A stretch of DNA of 64,000 bases from Acinetobacter piscicola (GTDB lineage Bacteria; Pseudomonadota; Gammaproteobacteria; Pseudomonadales; Moraxellaceae), in the NCBI RefSeq assembly GCF_015218165.1, contig NZ_CP048659.1, positions 3,286,001-3,350,000 on the forward strand. Reading direction: 5' to 3'. Under the pieces are notes generated by a model. It made no database searches and had not been told where the DNA came from. It saw only the letters and a program-made list of their open reading frames with translations. A program made the translations under genes and the position numbers. Shown here in pieces: positions 1 through 10,170 of the stretch. Position 1 is the first letter of the stretch. Every line of letters starts with the position of its first letter.

Positions 1-230
1 AATTTAGACAAAATTTATTTAATATTTACAATCAAAACATGACTGAAGAAGAAACCCAGCAATGGATTAAATTTTATAAAACAGCAGTCGGACAATCTAT
101 TTTAAATAATAAAAATTTTGAACAGAAAATCATTGATGCTGTTGAACAAATTTTCCCTGAAAATGCCGAACCATCAGCGCAAGCACAAGCTAAACTTACG
201 CAAGTCATGCAGAAATTTTTCTCTCAATAA
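1..230 (+). CDS. DUF2059-type protein, C-terminal part (5' end outside window)
   Basis: The reading frame is open from the first bases of the window through the first internal ATG (position 39) to a TAA ending at 230, so this is the 3' end of a longer gene. The visible tail (IKFYKTAVGQSIL) closely resembles the matching stretch of the next gene (IDFYSSQVGQSIL), so the two are tandem paralogues. DUF2059 proteins are usually small exported proteins of unknown function. The signal peptide, if any, lies upstream of the window. The downstream gene starts 33 bp later, suggesting one operon. Confidence 0.75.
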   Translation, partial: FRQNLFNIYNQNMTEEETQQWIKFYKTAVGQSILNNKNFEQKIIDAVEQIFPENAEPSAQAQAKLTQVMQKFFSQ

Positions 231-263
231 GTTTTCTATTCATTATCTTTTAAGGACAGTCAG

Positions 264-797
264 ATGAAAAAATTTAAAACCTTATTACTCAGTGGGTTAA
301 TACTGATTACACCTTATACTTTTGCTGCTCCTGCAAGCGACCAACAAGTGCAAAAATTAATAGAAGTGATGAAAATCGATCAACTTTTACAACAAACTAT
401 ACAACAAATTCGCCCTCAGCTTGATCAGCAAGCATATACGATTGTACAAAATATTGTGCGGCATGAACAACTTAGCCCACAAGAACAAATCGTTGCCAAT
501 GAATTAGCAGATCAATTACATGAGCAAAATAAGAAAAGTATTTCTTGGGAAAAAATGCAGCCGATTTATCAAAAAATTTATAAAGATGTTTATAGTGCTG
601 AAGAAGTACAAGCACAAATTGATTTTTACTCAAGCCAAGTTGGACAATCCATTTTAGCTAAAAGTCCTGTTGTTACCCAAGAATCCATGAAAATCCTCAA
701 TACTCAACTGATGTCGACCATTCAAGCGACTGAAAAAGACTTTGCTCAAGTCAATAAAAAACTCGAAGCACTTAAAAAAGCCGCAGAAAACAAATAA
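264..797 (+). CDS. DUF2059-type exported protein
   Basis: This 177-residue protein begins with a lysine-rich start and a hydrophobic segment ending at TFAAPA near residue 22, a typical Sec signal peptide, so it is probably periplasmic. The mature part is helical and Gln-rich. Its C-terminal half carries the DUF2059-like block YSAEEVQAQIDFY...VGQSIL. The start is supported by AAGGA about 7 bases upstream of the ATG. It follows a paralogue and is closed by a strong palindromic terminator. The biochemical function is unknown. Confidence 0.8.
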   Translation: MKKFKTLLLSGLILITPYTFAAPASDQQVQKLIEVMKIDQLLQQTIQQIRPQLDQQAYTIVQNIVRHEQLSPQEQIVANELADQLHEQNKKSISWEKMQPIYQKIYKDVYSAEEVQAQIDFYSSQVGQSILAKSPVVTQESMKILNTQLMSTIQATEKDFAQVNKKLEALKKAAENK

Positions 798-814
798 TAC
801 TGTTTATTTCTATA

Positions 815-838
815 AAAAAGAGGCAATTGCCTCTTTTT
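815..838. terminator. Bidirectional rho-independent terminator
   Basis: A perfect 24-base palindrome (GAGGC stem core around AATT) is flanked by A-runs on the left and T-runs on the right. It sits between the convergent DUF2059 gene and the lipoprotein gene, so it can serve both strands. Confidence 0.85.
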
Positions 839-862
839 AAATGGATGATTTCGGTATCTCAT

Positions 863-1615
863 TTACCATGTTAAAGGATTCCAAATCTTAAATGGTGTAC
901 TCAAATGCACATCATCACTGGCTTGATAATCTCCACTATTAATTTTTTCCTGAGGTTTGATCAACTTTCCATCTGCGGTCATTTCGCCAACAAAGTTTAA
1001 ACCAGGCGATTTTAATTGCGTCATGGCAATTTCTTTTAATCCTTGGCGCGTTGGCATTTGCATCAATGGACCAACTTTCAATAAATCACCACCACCATTT
1101 GGACCACCACGGAATTTCTCTTCCTCATACTTTACAAAGTATTGCTGACCTGCTTGCACGTGAAAATAAGCAACTTTAGGCTTTTGAAAATGTACCACTG
1201 CCAATGGTCGACTTAAACTGAGTTTATAATCGCCCTCAGCCAGCTCAATCCAATAATAATGATTGCTAATGAGACTAGGAATTCGTTTTCCATTTAAATA
1301 AAAGCTCTGTGCAATAATTTCTTGGCGATTCCACTTACTATCAGGACGATAAAAATAAATCACAGCAGCATTCGGATTTTGGGGTTTTACCAGTTTGAAA
1401 TACTGCCCAGGCTCCTGATTGACCCATGAACCTACAGAAAACTTACCGAGTTTATATTGATCTAACTTTTCATGAACAAAAGAATTTTCTTTTTCAAAAT
1501 TTACGGCATCTAAAGTAGACACAGCTTGACTTGTAGTTGGTTGTTCGACAGCCTGATGACTTTGACAAGCAGCCAATCCACAACTGGTTAAAATAATTAG
1601 ACCAAAGTAACGCAT
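863..1615 (-). CDS. Lipoprotein with DUF2846-like domain
   Basis: The 250-residue product starts with a short signal peptide and a lipobox (LAAC, Cys17), so it is predicted to be a lipid-anchored envelope protein. The middle region, with AAVIYFYRPDS followed by a stretch on a displayed element and YFHVQAGQQYFVKYE, resembles DUF2846 domains, which are found in bacterial lipoproteins of unknown function. The gene is monocistronic, ends at the shared bidirectional terminator, and is separated from clpX by the clpX terminator. The domain assignment is from recognition only. Confidence 0.65.
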   Translation of the reverse strand: MRYFGLIILTSCGLAACQSHQAVEQPTTSQAVSTLDAVNFEKENSFVHEKLDQYKLGKFSVGSWVNQEPGQYFKLVKPQNPNAAVIYFYRPDSKWNRQEIIAQSFYLNGKRIPSLISNHYYWIELAEGDYKLSLSRPLAVVHFQKPKVAYFHVQAGQQYFVKYEEEKFRGGPNGGGDLLKVGPLMQMPTRQGLKEIAMTQLKSPGLNFVGEMTADGKLIKPQEKINSGDYQASDDVHLSTPFKIWNPLTW

Positions 1616-1700
1616 GATTATCCCTCACCACGTATTTTTATTTTCATTTTTTGAATGAAGATGATTTTCTCAACATCAGCTTAACATTTCATTGGCGATT

Positions 1701-1743
1701 TAAAAATAAAAAACGTGTAAAAAGTCCAGCTTCTTACACGTTT
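1701..1743 (-). terminator. Terminator downstream of clpX
   Basis: Read on the minus strand, AAACGTGTAA and TTACACGTTT form a stem around a 13-base loop, followed by TTTTTATTTTTA. It lies about 30 bp beyond the clpX stop codon. Confidence 0.8.
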
Positions 1744-1774
1744 CAGATAAGTTGCAGATCACAACTCAATCATC

Positions 1775-3085
1775 TTAAGCAGATTTACTATCAATCACTT
1801 TTAAATCGACTTTTTCTTCAACAGCTTGTTCTTGCTTCGGTTGACGTTCTGCTTGATAAACAGGTTCTGCTTGATGATTAATCACATCAGCATTAATGAT
1901 GACTGTGCCAATATCTTCACGGCTTGGTAAGTCATACATAGTTTCAAGTAAAACATTTTCCAAAATCGAACGTAGACCACGCGCACCTGTATTGCGTTCA
2001 AGCGCTTTTTTTGCCACAGCACGTAATGCTGAGTCTTCAAAAATTAGATCGACATCTTCCATTTCAAACAAGTACTGATACTGGCGCGTTAATGCATTTT
2101 TTGGTTCAGTCAAGATTTGCATTAATGCTTCTTCATCGAGCTCTTCAAGCGTCGCAATCACAGGCAAACGACCAATAAACTCAGGAATTAAACCAAATTT
2201 TACTAAGTCAGTTGCTTCAACTTGACGGAACAATTCTGATACTTTCTTAGTATCATCTTTATTTTTCACATCAGCAGTGAAACCAATACCACCTTTTTCT
2301 TGACGTTGTTGTACCACTTTTTCAAGTCCAGCAAACGCACCACCACAAATAAATAAAATATTTGAGGTATCAATTTGAATAAACTCTTGTTGTGGGTGCT
2401 TACGTCCGCCCTGAGGTGGAATAGATGCAACCGTGCCTTCAATCATTTTCAGAAGTGCTTGTTGTACGCCTTCACCTGATACATCACGGGTAATCGATGG
2501 ATTTTCAGATTTACGCGTAATCTTATCAATCTCATCAATGTAGATAATACCTTTTTGGGCTTTTTCTACATCATAATCCGCTTTTTGTAACAGCTTTTGT
2601 ACAATGTTTTCAACATCTTCACCCACATAACCTGCTTCGGTTAAAGTGGTTGCATCTGCCATCGCAAAAGGTACATCAAGTAAACGCGCAAGTGTTTGCG
2701 CCAATAATGTTTTACCAGAACCTGTTGGTCCAATCAGCAAAATATTACTTTTTGCTAACTCAATAGCATCTTTAGGTTTATTTGCAGATTGCGTTACTTT
2801 TAAACGTTTGTAATGGTTATAGACCGCAACTGATAACGTTTTCTTTGCAGTATCTTGACCAATCACATACTGATCAAGCGCAGCACGAATCTCATGAGGT
2901 TTAGGCAATGGACGTGTTGCCCAATCTCCAGTTTCAACTTGTTGACTGGTTTGAACTAAATCTAAGCAGACATCCACACATTCATTACAAATGTACGCGT
3001 CCTCTCCAGCGATCAGTTTTCCAACTTCAGACTGTGTTTTTCCACAAAATGAACAATGTTTTTGTCCTTGAGGATTATCGGACAT
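1775..3085 (-). CDS. clpX: ClpX, ATP-binding subunit of ClpXP protease
   Basis: ClpX unfolds tagged substrates and threads them into ClpP. The N-terminus holds the C4 zinc-binding domain (CSFCG and CNECVDVC). The AAA+ module follows, with Walker A GPTGSGKT, Walker [10 protein letters not shown], the pore loop GYVGED and sensor/arginine-finger regions (NTGARGLRS near residue 370). The 436-residue length is normal. I chose the ATG of MSDNPQG because GGAG lies 6 bases upstream; the in-frame GTG two codons earlier has poorer spacing. It lies 34 bp downstream of clpP on the same strand, in the usual tig-clpP-clpX order, and is followed by a clear terminator. Confidence 0.98.
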   Translation of the reverse strand: MSDNPQGQKHCSFCGKTQSEVGKLIAGEDAYICNECVDVCLDLVQTSQQVETGDWATRPLPKPHEIRAALDQYVIGQDTAKKTLSVAVYNHYKRLKVTQSANKPKDAIELAKSNILLIGPTGSGKTLLAQTLARLLDVPFAMADATTLTEAGYVGEDVENIVQKLLQKADYDVEKAQKGIIYIDEIDKITRKSENPSITRDVSGEGVQQALLKMIEGTVASIPPQGGRKHPQQEFIQIDTSNILFICGGAFAGLEKVVQQRQEKGGIGFTADVKNKDDTKKVSELFRQVEATDLVKFGLIPEFIGRLPVIATLEELDEEALMQILTEPKNALTRQYQYLFEMEDVDLIFEDSALRAVAKKALERNTGARGLRSILENVLLETMYDLPSREDIGTVIINADVINHQAEPVYQAERQPKQEQAVEEKVDLKVIDSKSA

Positions 3086-3119
3086 TTTCACTCCAAATCT
3101 TAAATCTGTACGTTAAAGC

Positions 3120-3731
3120 TTAGTTTTGTGGGCGTTTTGATAACACTTGATCCACTAAACCGTATTCTTTCGCTTGTTCTGCAGTCATAAAGTTATCACG
3201 ATCTGTGTCTTTTGCGACACGCTCATAGTCTTGGCCACTATGTTCTGCCATTAAGCGATTTAAACGTTCTTTAATAAATAAAATCTCACGTGCATGGATT
3301 TCAATATCTGATGCCTGACCACGGAAACCACCCAATGGTTGATGAATCATCACGCGCGCATTTTCAAGACAATAACGTTTACCTTTCGCACCCGCATTTA
3401 ACAAGAATGCACCCATCGATGCAGCTTGCCCCATACAATACGTCACCACATCGGGCTTAATAAATTGCATGGTATCGTAAATTGCCATACCTGCAGTCAC
3501 TGACCCTCCTGGTGAATTAATATATAAATGAATATCTTTTTCTGGGTTTTCAGCTTCTAAAAACAACATTTGTGCAACGATTAAGTTTGCCATGTTGTCT
3601 TCAACTTCACCTGTTAAGAAAATTACACGCTCACGTAAAAGACGTGAGAAAATATCGAAAGAACGTTCACCACGAGATGACTGTTCTACAACCACAGGGA
3701 CTAAAGCGTTTTCAATAGATGGAACATACAT
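3120..3731 (-). CDS. clpP: ClpP, ATP-dependent protease proteolytic subunit
   Basis: This serine peptidase forms the tetradecameric chamber that degrades substrates delivered by ClpX or ClpA. The catalytic Ser105 lies in [10 protein letters not shown] and His130 in MIHQPLGG. The [11 protein letters not shown] oxyanion-hole region is intact. The 203 residues match the family length. AGGA lies 10-13 bases before the ATG. It sits between trigger factor and clpX in the conserved order, with about 190 bp separating it from tig, including the tig terminator. Confidence 0.98.
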   Translation of the reverse strand: MYVPSIENALVPVVVEQSSRGERSFDIFSRLLRERVIFLTGEVEDNMANLIVAQMLFLEAENPEKDIHLYINSPGGSVTAGMAIYDTMQFIKPDVVTYCMGQAASMGAFLLNAGAKGKRYCLENARVMIHQPLGGFRGQASDIEIHAREILFIKERLNRLMAEHSGQDYERVAKDTDRDNFMTAEQAKEYGLVDQVLSKRPQN

Positions 3732-3880
3732 ATGTTATTTATTCCTGAATTTTTTGTTACTCAGCTCATAGTGACAATATGAGGGATAATGATTGAAATT
3801 GCAAAATATTCCCCATTAAATATCAAATTTTTTTGAATAAGCATTTTGAATTTGGGACAATTACAAGTTTAATACAGCAT

Positions 3881-3908
3881 AAAAAAAGGCGCTCGAAAGC
3901 GCCTTTTA
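3881..3908 (-). terminator. Terminator downstream of trigger factor gene
   Basis: On the minus strand an AAAAGGCGCT stem, a TTCG tetraloop and AGCGCC are followed by a run of seven T. It starts 13 bp after the tig stop and should separate tig from clpP transcripts at least in part. Confidence 0.88.
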
Positions 3909-3920
3909 ATAAAAAACAAC

Positions 3921-5255
3921 TTAGCCTTGTTGACGTGCTTGTTGTTCTTTCAATAAATCTTGGTAGCTCACTTCAGTGTCAGATACTTTAGCAGCAGCTA
4001 AAATATAATCTACAACTTGGTCTTCTAAAACAACAGCTTCAATTTGAGCACGTTGTTTTTCATCATTTTTGAAGTATTCAATCACTTCAGCAGGATCTTC
4101 ATAAGAAGTTGCCATGTCTTCGATGTATGCTTCAACACGAGCAGCATCTACTTCAAGTTTAGCATCTGCTAAGATTTTACTTACAAGTACACCCAATTTA
4201 ACTGACTTTTCAGCTTGTTCTTTGAATAAGTCATCAGGCAACATGCTGCTGTCAAATGCTTGCGCACCTTGAGCACCAAACTGTTGAGTGAACTGTTGAA
4301 TCATTTGTTGACGTTGACGGTCAATTTCTTGAGCAACCATTGCTGAAGGAAGTTCAACTTCATTTGCAGCAACTAATGCATCAAATGCAGCAGATTTAAC
4401 TTGGTTACGTAGACCATTTTTCACTTCACGTTCCATGTTTTTGCGAACGTCAGCTTTTAATTTTTCAACGCCTTCTTCTTCAGTAATACCAAAGATTTTT
4501 AAGAACTCAGCATCAATTTCAGGAAGTTTTGGTTTTTCAACCAATTTCACATTGATTTTGAATTGAGCCGCTTTACCTGCAAGGTTTTCAGCTTGGTAGT
4601 CTTCAGGGAAAGTAACATCAATGACTTTCTCTTCACCTTTCTTCATACCGATGATGCCATCTTCGAAGCCAGGAATCATACGACCAGAACCTAAAACAAG
4701 TTTAAAGTCTTGCGCAGCACCGCCTTCAAATTTTTCGCCATCCACTGTACCTTCAAAGTCGAAAGTCACTTGCATGTCTTTCTTCGCCATACCTTTGGTT
4801 TCAGCCCAAGTTTGACGTTGTTTTTGAAGGTTTTCGAGCATAGTGTCGACATCTTTATCATTCACTGAAGTCGATTTACGTTCGATTTCTAAAGTATCAA
4901 GTGCATTTACTGAAACTTCTGGGTAAACCTCTACAGTTGCTTGAAAAACCAAAGCATCATCTTTGTTTTCAACTTTATCAATGTTTGGCATACCAACAGC
5001 ATTGATTTTTTCTTGTTGAATTGCTTCGAATACTGAGTCACGGATGATGTCATTTACCACTTCTTGGTAAATACCAGCACCATATTCACGACGAACAACG
5101 TTTACAGGTACTTTACCTGGACGGAAGCCGTTAATCTTTACAGTTTTGGCAGCGCGTTTTAAACGAGCTTCAAATTGCTCATTTACACGGCTCGTCGGTA
5201 CAGATACATTTAAACGACGGGCAATGCCCGAAACCGCTTCAGAAGTTACTTGCAT
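3921..5255 (-). CDS. tig: Trigger factor, ribosome-associated chaperone/PPIase
   Basis: This chaperone docks on ribosomal protein L23 and shields nascent chains. The 444-residue protein shows the ribosome-binding signature ([10 protein letters not shown], near residues 42-51), a central FKBP-type prolyl isomerase domain ([38 protein letters not shown]) and a long helical C-terminal arm domain. Length and order are typical. An AGAGGAAG Shine-Dalgarno sequence lies just before the ATG. A well-formed promoter lies 45-72 bp upstream. The downstream neighbours clpP and clpX complete the proteostasis block. Confidence 0.98.
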   Translation of the reverse strand: MQVTSEAVSGIARRLNVSVPTSRVNEQFEARLKRAAKTVKINGFRPGKVPVNVVRREYGAGIYQEVVNDIIRDSVFEAIQQEKINAVGMPNIDKVENKDDALVFQATVEVYPEVSVNALDTLEIERKSTSVNDKDVDTMLENLQKQRQTWAETKGMAKKDMQVTFDFEGTVDGEKFEGGAAQDFKLVLGSGRMIPGFEDGIIGMKKGEEKVIDVTFPEDYQAENLAGKAAQFKINVKLVEKPKLPEIDAEFLKIFGITEEEGVEKLKADVRKNMEREVKNGLRNQVKSAAFDALVAANEVELPSAMVAQEIDRQRQQMIQQFTQQFGAQGAQAFDSSMLPDDLFKEQAEKSVKLGVLVSKILADAKLEVDAARVEAYIEDMATSYEDPAEVIEYFKNDEKQRAQIEAVVLEDQVVDYILAAAKVSDTEVSYQDLLKEQQARQQG

Positions 5256-5299
5256 GGCTTCCTCTATATAATAGTAGTTACAATTTAAAAAAGTGCCAC

Positions 5300-5327
5300 A
5301 TTATATGACAACTTTATAGATATACAA
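5300..5327 (-). promoter_or_regulatory. Sigma-70 type promoter for tig
   Basis: On the minus strand a TTGTAT (-35) is separated by 16 bases from a perfect TATAAT (-10), which lies about 45 bp before the tig start codon. Assignment is by match to consensus only. Confidence 0.65.
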
Positions 5328-5638
5328 AATGTCGGCTATTTTAACCCCTAAAATAAAAATTTCTCTATATTTCTTTTCAGTAATTTTTCAAATTTATTTT
5401 CCGATGACGTCATTCTTTCAGAAATAAATAAAACCACTTCACTAGAGTAAAACTTCTAACAACTCCTCTCACATGATCTCTGATTCGTAAAACCAATAAA
5501 AAACCATTTTTTAAAAGAGTTTTTTATTTAACATAAAAATCATAAACTTAATATTCTTTTACATTATTAAACATTATATTTACAAATAACAATAAATATA
5601 TCCATAGTTAAAACCAATAACAAAGAATAGTTAAAACA

Positions 5639-5657
5639 AATAAGAATTATTATTATT
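5639..5657 (+). promoter_or_regulatory. Fur box-like operator upstream of siderophore receptor
   Basis: The 19 bases from 5639 match the classical Fur consensus at 13 of 19 positions (AATAAGAATTATTATTATT). The site is 33 bp upstream of the receptor start codon, where binding of Fe-Fur would block transcription. Iron repression is an inference from the match and the gene type. Confidence 0.6.
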
Positions 5658-5690
5658 CGCATACAAATTTGCATTCACCAGTGAGTCGTT

Positions 5691-7931
5691 ATGTCATTTA
5701 TTAAATCACGCAAAAAGGTTGTTGTTTCAGCCCTTGCTTCTTCTTTGTCTGTCATTACTACAACTGCGATTGCACAAGAAGATACGATTCAACAACTACC
5801 TACAATCCATGCGCAAGCTCACGCAACAAAAAAAGAAAGTTTAAAAGTTGATGAATCAGCAAATAGTAAATTTGTTGCTCCTCTTTTAGACACACCAAAA
5901 TCTGTGTCTGTAATTTCTAAAAAATTAATCGAAGACACACAAGTGACTACGCTTGCAGATGCACTTCGTACTGTTCCAGGGATTACTTTAGGTGCAGGTG
6001 AAGGGGGCAATCCAAATGGTGACCGCCCATTTATTCGTGGTTACAGCTCTGAAAGCTCAATGTATCTAGATGGTATCCGTAACTCAACTTCACAAAACCG
6101 TGAAATGTTCGCAGTTGAACAAGTTGAAGTCACCAAAGGTTCTGCTTCTGCCATGGGTGGTGCGGGTACAGTCGGCGGTAGTATCAACATGATCTCTAAA
6201 GTGGCTAAAAAAGGTGACTTTTTAGAAGGCTCAGTTGCTGGGGGTACTGACAACTATCAACGTATCACCTTAGATGGTAATAAAGATTTTGGTAATGGCA
6301 TCGCAGCGCGTGTTGCTGTCCTAGGTCATAAAAATGAAAAACCAGGTCAATCTAATGGTGCGGAATATGCTCGTGCTGGTATTGCACCAAGTATTACTTT
6401 TGGTTTAAATACCCCTACTCGTGCGACATTAAGTTATTACTACTTAAAATCAGATGATACGCCTGATTCAGGTATCCCTTACTGGAATGCAGCTTTGGGT
6501 AAAGCACAAGGTAAACCTGCTGAAGTAAAACAAGGCACTTACTATGGTTGGTTAGACCGTGATTTCCAAAAACAAGAAAACCACGCGGGTACGATTAAGT
6601 TAGAACATGACTTAACTGACAACTTAACCCTTACGAACACAGCAATGTACAGCAAATCTAAAAATGATTATGTTTGGACAAATCCTGATGACTCAAAAGG
6701 TAATGTCGCTAATGGAAAAGTTTGGCATCGTCTAAATTCAGCAATTACTGACAGCGATACCTTCACTGATCAATTGGCATTAACAGGTAAGTTTAATACA
6801 GGTTCAATTAAGCACAGCTTTAATGTCGGCGCTGAATATAGCAAGCAAGAAACTGATAAAGGCGGCTATAACATCATCGACAAAAATGGCAAAGTATCTA
6901 CAACTGGCTTTTTTAGCGACTGCTCAAACTTATCAACAAATTGGTGTACTTCTCTTAATAATCCAACCCAAAAACCATTCTTAGACCGTTTAGAGGCACG
7001 CCAAGATTTTGATGCCACTGTTGAAAGTACTTCAGTATATTTATTAGACAATATTGAAATTACACCACAATGGTTACTTGACCTCGGTGTACGTTGGGAC
7101 AAGTTTGAAGCTGAACAAAATTTCCTTGCAACGTCTTCAGCTGCGGCATATACAGCCAATAATGATTCAGACTTTTTTACTTACCAAGCAGGCGTAACTT
7201 TTAAACCTGTTGAAAATGGTTCGATTTATGCAAGTTATGCAACATCTGCAAGCCCTGTAGGTCTAAATGCGGGTTGGGGAGATAATAGCGAAACCATTAA
7301 TGCCAATAACCAAATGATTGATCCGGAAGAAGCACAAACATTTGAGTTAGGCACAAAATGGGATTTGTTAGATGATCGTTTAAATCTAACTGCTGCAATT
7401 TTCCGTACTGAAAAACAAAATACCCGTGTACAACTTGATCCAACGACTTATGCCAATGTTGGTGAAAGTAAAGTTGATGGTATTGAACTGGGCTTAAACG
7501 GTAAAATTACTGAAAAATGGGATATTTCTGCAGGATATACCTATCTTGATAGCGAGTTAACCAAGAATGGTAAATCTTGCCGTAATGGAAAATGTACTGA
7601 CAATGCAGTTTATAATGGCAACCAAATGCCAAACGTTCCAAAACAAGCTGCAACGTTATGGACAACCTATAAAGTCTTACCACAGTTAACACTAGGTGGC
7701 GGTGTAGTATATTCAGACACAGTATATGGCGATATCGCAAACATCAAATGGGCACCATCTTATGTCCGTTACGATGCTATGGCACGTTATGACGTAAACA
7801 AACAAGTAAATGTACAATTAAATGTCAATAACTTGTCTGATAAACGCTATTTCACAAAAGCTTATGCATCTCACTATGCAACAGAAGCAGATGGTCGTAA
7901 TGCTGTATTGTCTTTAAACTTTAAATACTAA
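5691..7931 (+). CDS. piuA: TonB-dependent catecholate siderophore receptor, PiuA/Fiu-like
   Basis: The 746-residue protein is an outer-membrane gated barrel predicted to import ferric catecholates using TonB energy. A signal peptide ends near TTAIA (residue 28). The plug domain follows (VSVISKKLIEDTQVTTLADALRTVPG in pieces, then FIRGYSSESSMYLDGIRN and VEVTKGSASAMGG), then a beta-barrel ending in an aromatic Tyr (LSLNFKY), the usual outer-membrane insertion signal. The next gene encodes the PiuC/YbiX oxygenase that accompanies PiuA/Fiu receptors, which supports this subfamily. A Fur-like box lies just upstream. The exact ligand is not shown by the sequence. Confidence 0.85.
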   Translation: MSFIKSRKKVVVSALASSLSVITTTAIAQEDTIQQLPTIHAQAHATKKESLKVDESANSKFVAPLLDTPKSVSVISKKLIEDTQVTTLADALRTVPGITLGAGEGGNPNGDRPFIRGYSSESSMYLDGIRNSTSQNREMFAVEQVEVTKGSASAMGGAGTVGGSINMISKVAKKGDFLEGSVAGGTDNYQRITLDGNKDFGNGIAARVAVLGHKNEKPGQSNGAEYARAGIAPSITFGLNTPTRATLSYYYLKSDDTPDSGIPYWNAALGKAQGKPAEVKQGTYYGWLDRDFQKQENHAGTIKLEHDLTDNLTLTNTAMYSKSKNDYVWTNPDDSKGNVANGKVWHRLNSAITDSDTFTDQLALTGKFNTGSIKHSFNVGAEYSKQETDKGGYNIIDKNGKVSTTGFFSDCSNLSTNWCTSLNNPTQKPFLDRLEARQDFDATVESTSVYLLDNIEITPQWLLDLGVRWDKFEAEQNFLATSSAAAYTANNDSDFFTYQAGVTFKPVENGSIYASYATSASPVGLNAGWGDNSETINANNQMIDPEEAQTFELGTKWDLLDDRLNLTAAIFRTEKQNTRVQLDPTTYANVGESKVDGIELGLNGKITEKWDISAGYTYLDSELTKNGKSCRNGKCTDNAVYNGNQMPNVPKQAATLWTTYKVLPQLTLGGGVVYSDTVYGDIANIKWAPSYVRYDAMARYDVNKQVNVQLNVNNLSDKRYFTKAYASHYATEADGRNAVLSLNFKY

Positions 7932-7980
7932 GTTATGACATTAATCCATATAGCTTTTATGGATTAGATTGCATATTATA

Positions 7981-8014
7981 AAAATAGCCTCTAAATTTAG
8001 AGGCTATTTTTCTA
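7981..8014 (+). terminator. Terminator after the receptor gene
   Basis: A 30-base perfect palindrome (stem AAAATAGCCTCTAAA) ends in TTTT with further T residues. It lies 49 bp after the receptor stop and 40 bp before piuC, so it probably attenuates piuC relative to piuA. Confidence 0.85.
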
Positions 8015-8053
8015 TTTTCCCTTTATTCATCCAACAACGTTCAAGGTGTGACG

Positions 8054-8737
8054 ATGATTCACCATATTCCAAATGTATTAAGCAAAGAACAAACCGCTTA
8101 TTTCCGACAAGAAATGAATACAGTTAATTGGGAGGATGGTAAAAAAACCACAGGGTCATTGTCTGCAAATGTTAAACAGAACCAACAACTTCCTGAAAAC
8201 CACCCACTCACACAGCATTTGGGCAGCATCATTTTAGATGCATTGGCACAGCACCCTTTATTTTTATCAGCTGCACTTCCGTTGGAAATTTTACCACCTT
8301 ACTTTAATCGTTATGAACAAGGCGAAAAATTTGGATTTCATGTTGATAATGCCATTCGCCATATTCGAGGAACACAACAACGCATCCGTACAGATCTTTC
8401 ATGTACCCTATTTCTAACCGAACCTGAAGACTATGACGGTGGTGAATTGGTCATTGAGGATACTTACGGCTACCATGAAGTTAAACTGCCTGCGGGGGAT
8501 TTACTCCTCTATCCTTCAAGCAGTGTACATGAGGTCAGTCCTGTCACCTCAGGTTGTCGTACAGCCTCATTTTTTTGGCTACAAAGTATGATTCGTGATG
8601 ATGCCAATCGTCATATGTTATTTAATTTAGATCAAAGTATTCAAAACCTTAGAGTTGAATTGGGCGATCAACATAGCGAAGTCGTCAAACTCACCAGTCT
8701 TTACCACAATTTAATTCGTAAATGGGCTGAGTTATAA
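8054..8737 (+). CDS. piuC: Fe(II)/2-oxoglutarate-dependent PKHD-type hydroxylase PiuC (YbiX)
   Basis: This is a non-haem iron dioxygenase of the YbiX/PiuC family, co-inherited with Fiu/PiuA receptors; its physiological substrate is not established. The Fe-binding motif HxD is seen in FGFHVDNA and the distal His in [10 protein letters not shown], with the 2-oxoglutarate-binding Arg in [14 protein letters not shown]. The family end [12 protein letters not shown] is present. I chose ATG at 8054 (AAGG 7 bases upstream); an in-frame GTG two codons earlier is less likely. The length of 227 residues is normal. Confidence 0.93.
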   Translation: MIHHIPNVLSKEQTAYFRQEMNTVNWEDGKKTTGSLSANVKQNQQLPENHPLTQHLGSIILDALAQHPLFLSAALPLEILPPYFNRYEQGEKFGFHVDNAIRHIRGTQQRIRTDLSCTLFLTEPEDYDGGELVIEDTYGYHEVKLPAGDLLLYPSSSVHEVSPVTSGCRTASFFWLQSMIRDDANRHMLFNLDQSIQNLRVELGDQHSEVVKLTSLYHNLIRKWAEL

Positions 8738-8791
8738 ATTTATTCAGCCAACGTATTTTTAGCCCACATTTTGTAGATGAATAGGTTTCTT

Positions 8792-9892
8792 ATGAGCTCC
8801 TCTGTCCTCTCCCCACTTAGCCAAATTCCCCCCCATCTACAAACCTTGGCAGATTATGAGACTCAAGCGCAAAAACATTTATCAGATATGGTGTGGCAAT
8901 ATCTACAAGGCGGCGCAATGGATGAATATAGTGTCCGAGACAATCGCCAACAATTCTCCAAAATCCAACTTGTTCCAAGATTACTCAATGACCTCACACA
9001 AGGCTCAACAGAAATAGAAATCTTAGGTCAAAAATTTCCACATCCGATTTTTCTTGCTCCAATTGGACATCAACAACAGTTCTATCCCGATGCCGAAGCA
9101 GCCACTGCTTTAGCCGCTGAAGTATTGGGTAGCAACTTTATACTCAGTACCTTCACCAATACCGATTTACGCCGTTTAAAAGCAGAAAATCCTTTCAAAT
9201 GGTTTCAGCTCTATTGGCAAGGCGAACGTGAAAAATCACTTGCTTTAGTCAAACTTGCCGAAGCTCAAAATTTTAAAGCGATCGTCATTACAGTAGATGC
9301 TCCGCATACAGGTATTCGTGATCGTGAACGTCGTGTGTTTTTCCATTTACCTGAAAATATGCAACATCCGCATACTCCCACTCATATTCCTCTGCCTGAA
9401 CTTCGTGAAGATCAACATCCTGTATTTAATGGCTTAATGCAAATTGCACCGAAATGGGCAGATATTGAATTTATCATTGCCAACACACATTTACCTGTGA
9501 TTTTAAAAGGTGTACTACATCCTGCTGATGCCCGTAAAGCTATAGCAATCGGGGTAAAAGGTTTAATTATCTCCAATCACGGTGGACGAGTTTTAGATAC
9601 CGCGATTTCACCACTCAAAGCTTTAGCAAAAATTAAAAGCGTTGTCCCTGCTGATTTTCCTTTACTCCTTGATGGCGGTGTGCGCCGTGGGACAGATGTA
9701 TTTAAAGCACTGGCCATAGGTGCGTCTGCAGTGTTGATTGGGCGTCCTTATATTCACGGTTTGGCCGTTGCCGGGGCTTTGGGTGTGGCGCATGTGATTA
9801 AAATCTTAAAGGAAGAATTTGAGGTGACTATGGCTTTAATGGGAACTTCTACACCAGATGACATTAACACAGACTATATTTCTCAAGAATAA
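8792..9892 (+). CDS. FMN-dependent alpha-hydroxy-acid oxidase/dehydrogenase
   Basis: The protein (366 residues) is a TIM-barrel flavoenzyme of the lactate/glycolate oxidase family, which oxidises 2-hydroxy acids to 2-oxo acids. The family landmarks are present: the catalytic His in SNHGGRVLD, the active-site Lys in PVILKGV, the FMN-phosphate site DGGVRRGTDVFKALAIGA, and FQLYWQ. The substrate (lactate, mandelate or other) cannot be told. The ATG at 8792 has AGG 6 bases upstream, whereas the in-frame ATG at 8777 has no ribosome-binding site. It lacks a membrane segment and starts 54 bp after piuC, perhaps co-transcribed. Confidence 0.85.
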   Translation: MSSSVLSPLSQIPPHLQTLADYETQAQKHLSDMVWQYLQGGAMDEYSVRDNRQQFSKIQLVPRLLNDLTQGSTEIEILGQKFPHPIFLAPIGHQQQFYPDAEAATALAAEVLGSNFILSTFTNTDLRRLKAENPFKWFQLYWQGEREKSLALVKLAEAQNFKAIVITVDAPHTGIRDRERRVFFHLPENMQHPHTPTHIPLPELREDQHPVFNGLMQIAPKWADIEFIIANTHLPVILKGVLHPADARKAIAIGVKGLIISNHGGRVLDTAISPLKALAKIKSVVPADFPLLLDGGVRRGTDVFKALAIGASAVLIGRPYIHGLAVAGALGVAHVIKILKEEFEVTMALMGTSTPDDINTDYISQE

Positions 9893-10170
9893 TCATTTTC
9901 ATGAAAATATTTTTCTTATTTAAATGAAATGCTGCACATTAAGGAAATTATTTCCAAAGTATATGTTTTAGAATTAAGCTTAAGTTAATTTATTTACAAG
10001 TCATCAAAGTTCCATTCATGTGATGTTAAGAACACCATCATGTTATGCCACTTTAGGCGAATATTCTCCGAAAAATACTTGTAAATCGTTAGAATAGACA
10101 CAATCTATATTTGTAGTAAGCTGCCTTTACCCAAGATACGAGCAGTACACACTACACAAGGAGTTTCCTC

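Larger units (their letters stand above)
5256..5690. other. Divergent intergenic region between tig and piuA-like gene
   Basis: These 435 AT-rich bases hold the tig promoter near the left end and a Fur-like site close to the right gene. I see no credible ORF or RNA gene between them. The central part (about 5340-5630) has several A/T-rich short repeats but nothing assignable. Confidence 0.6.
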
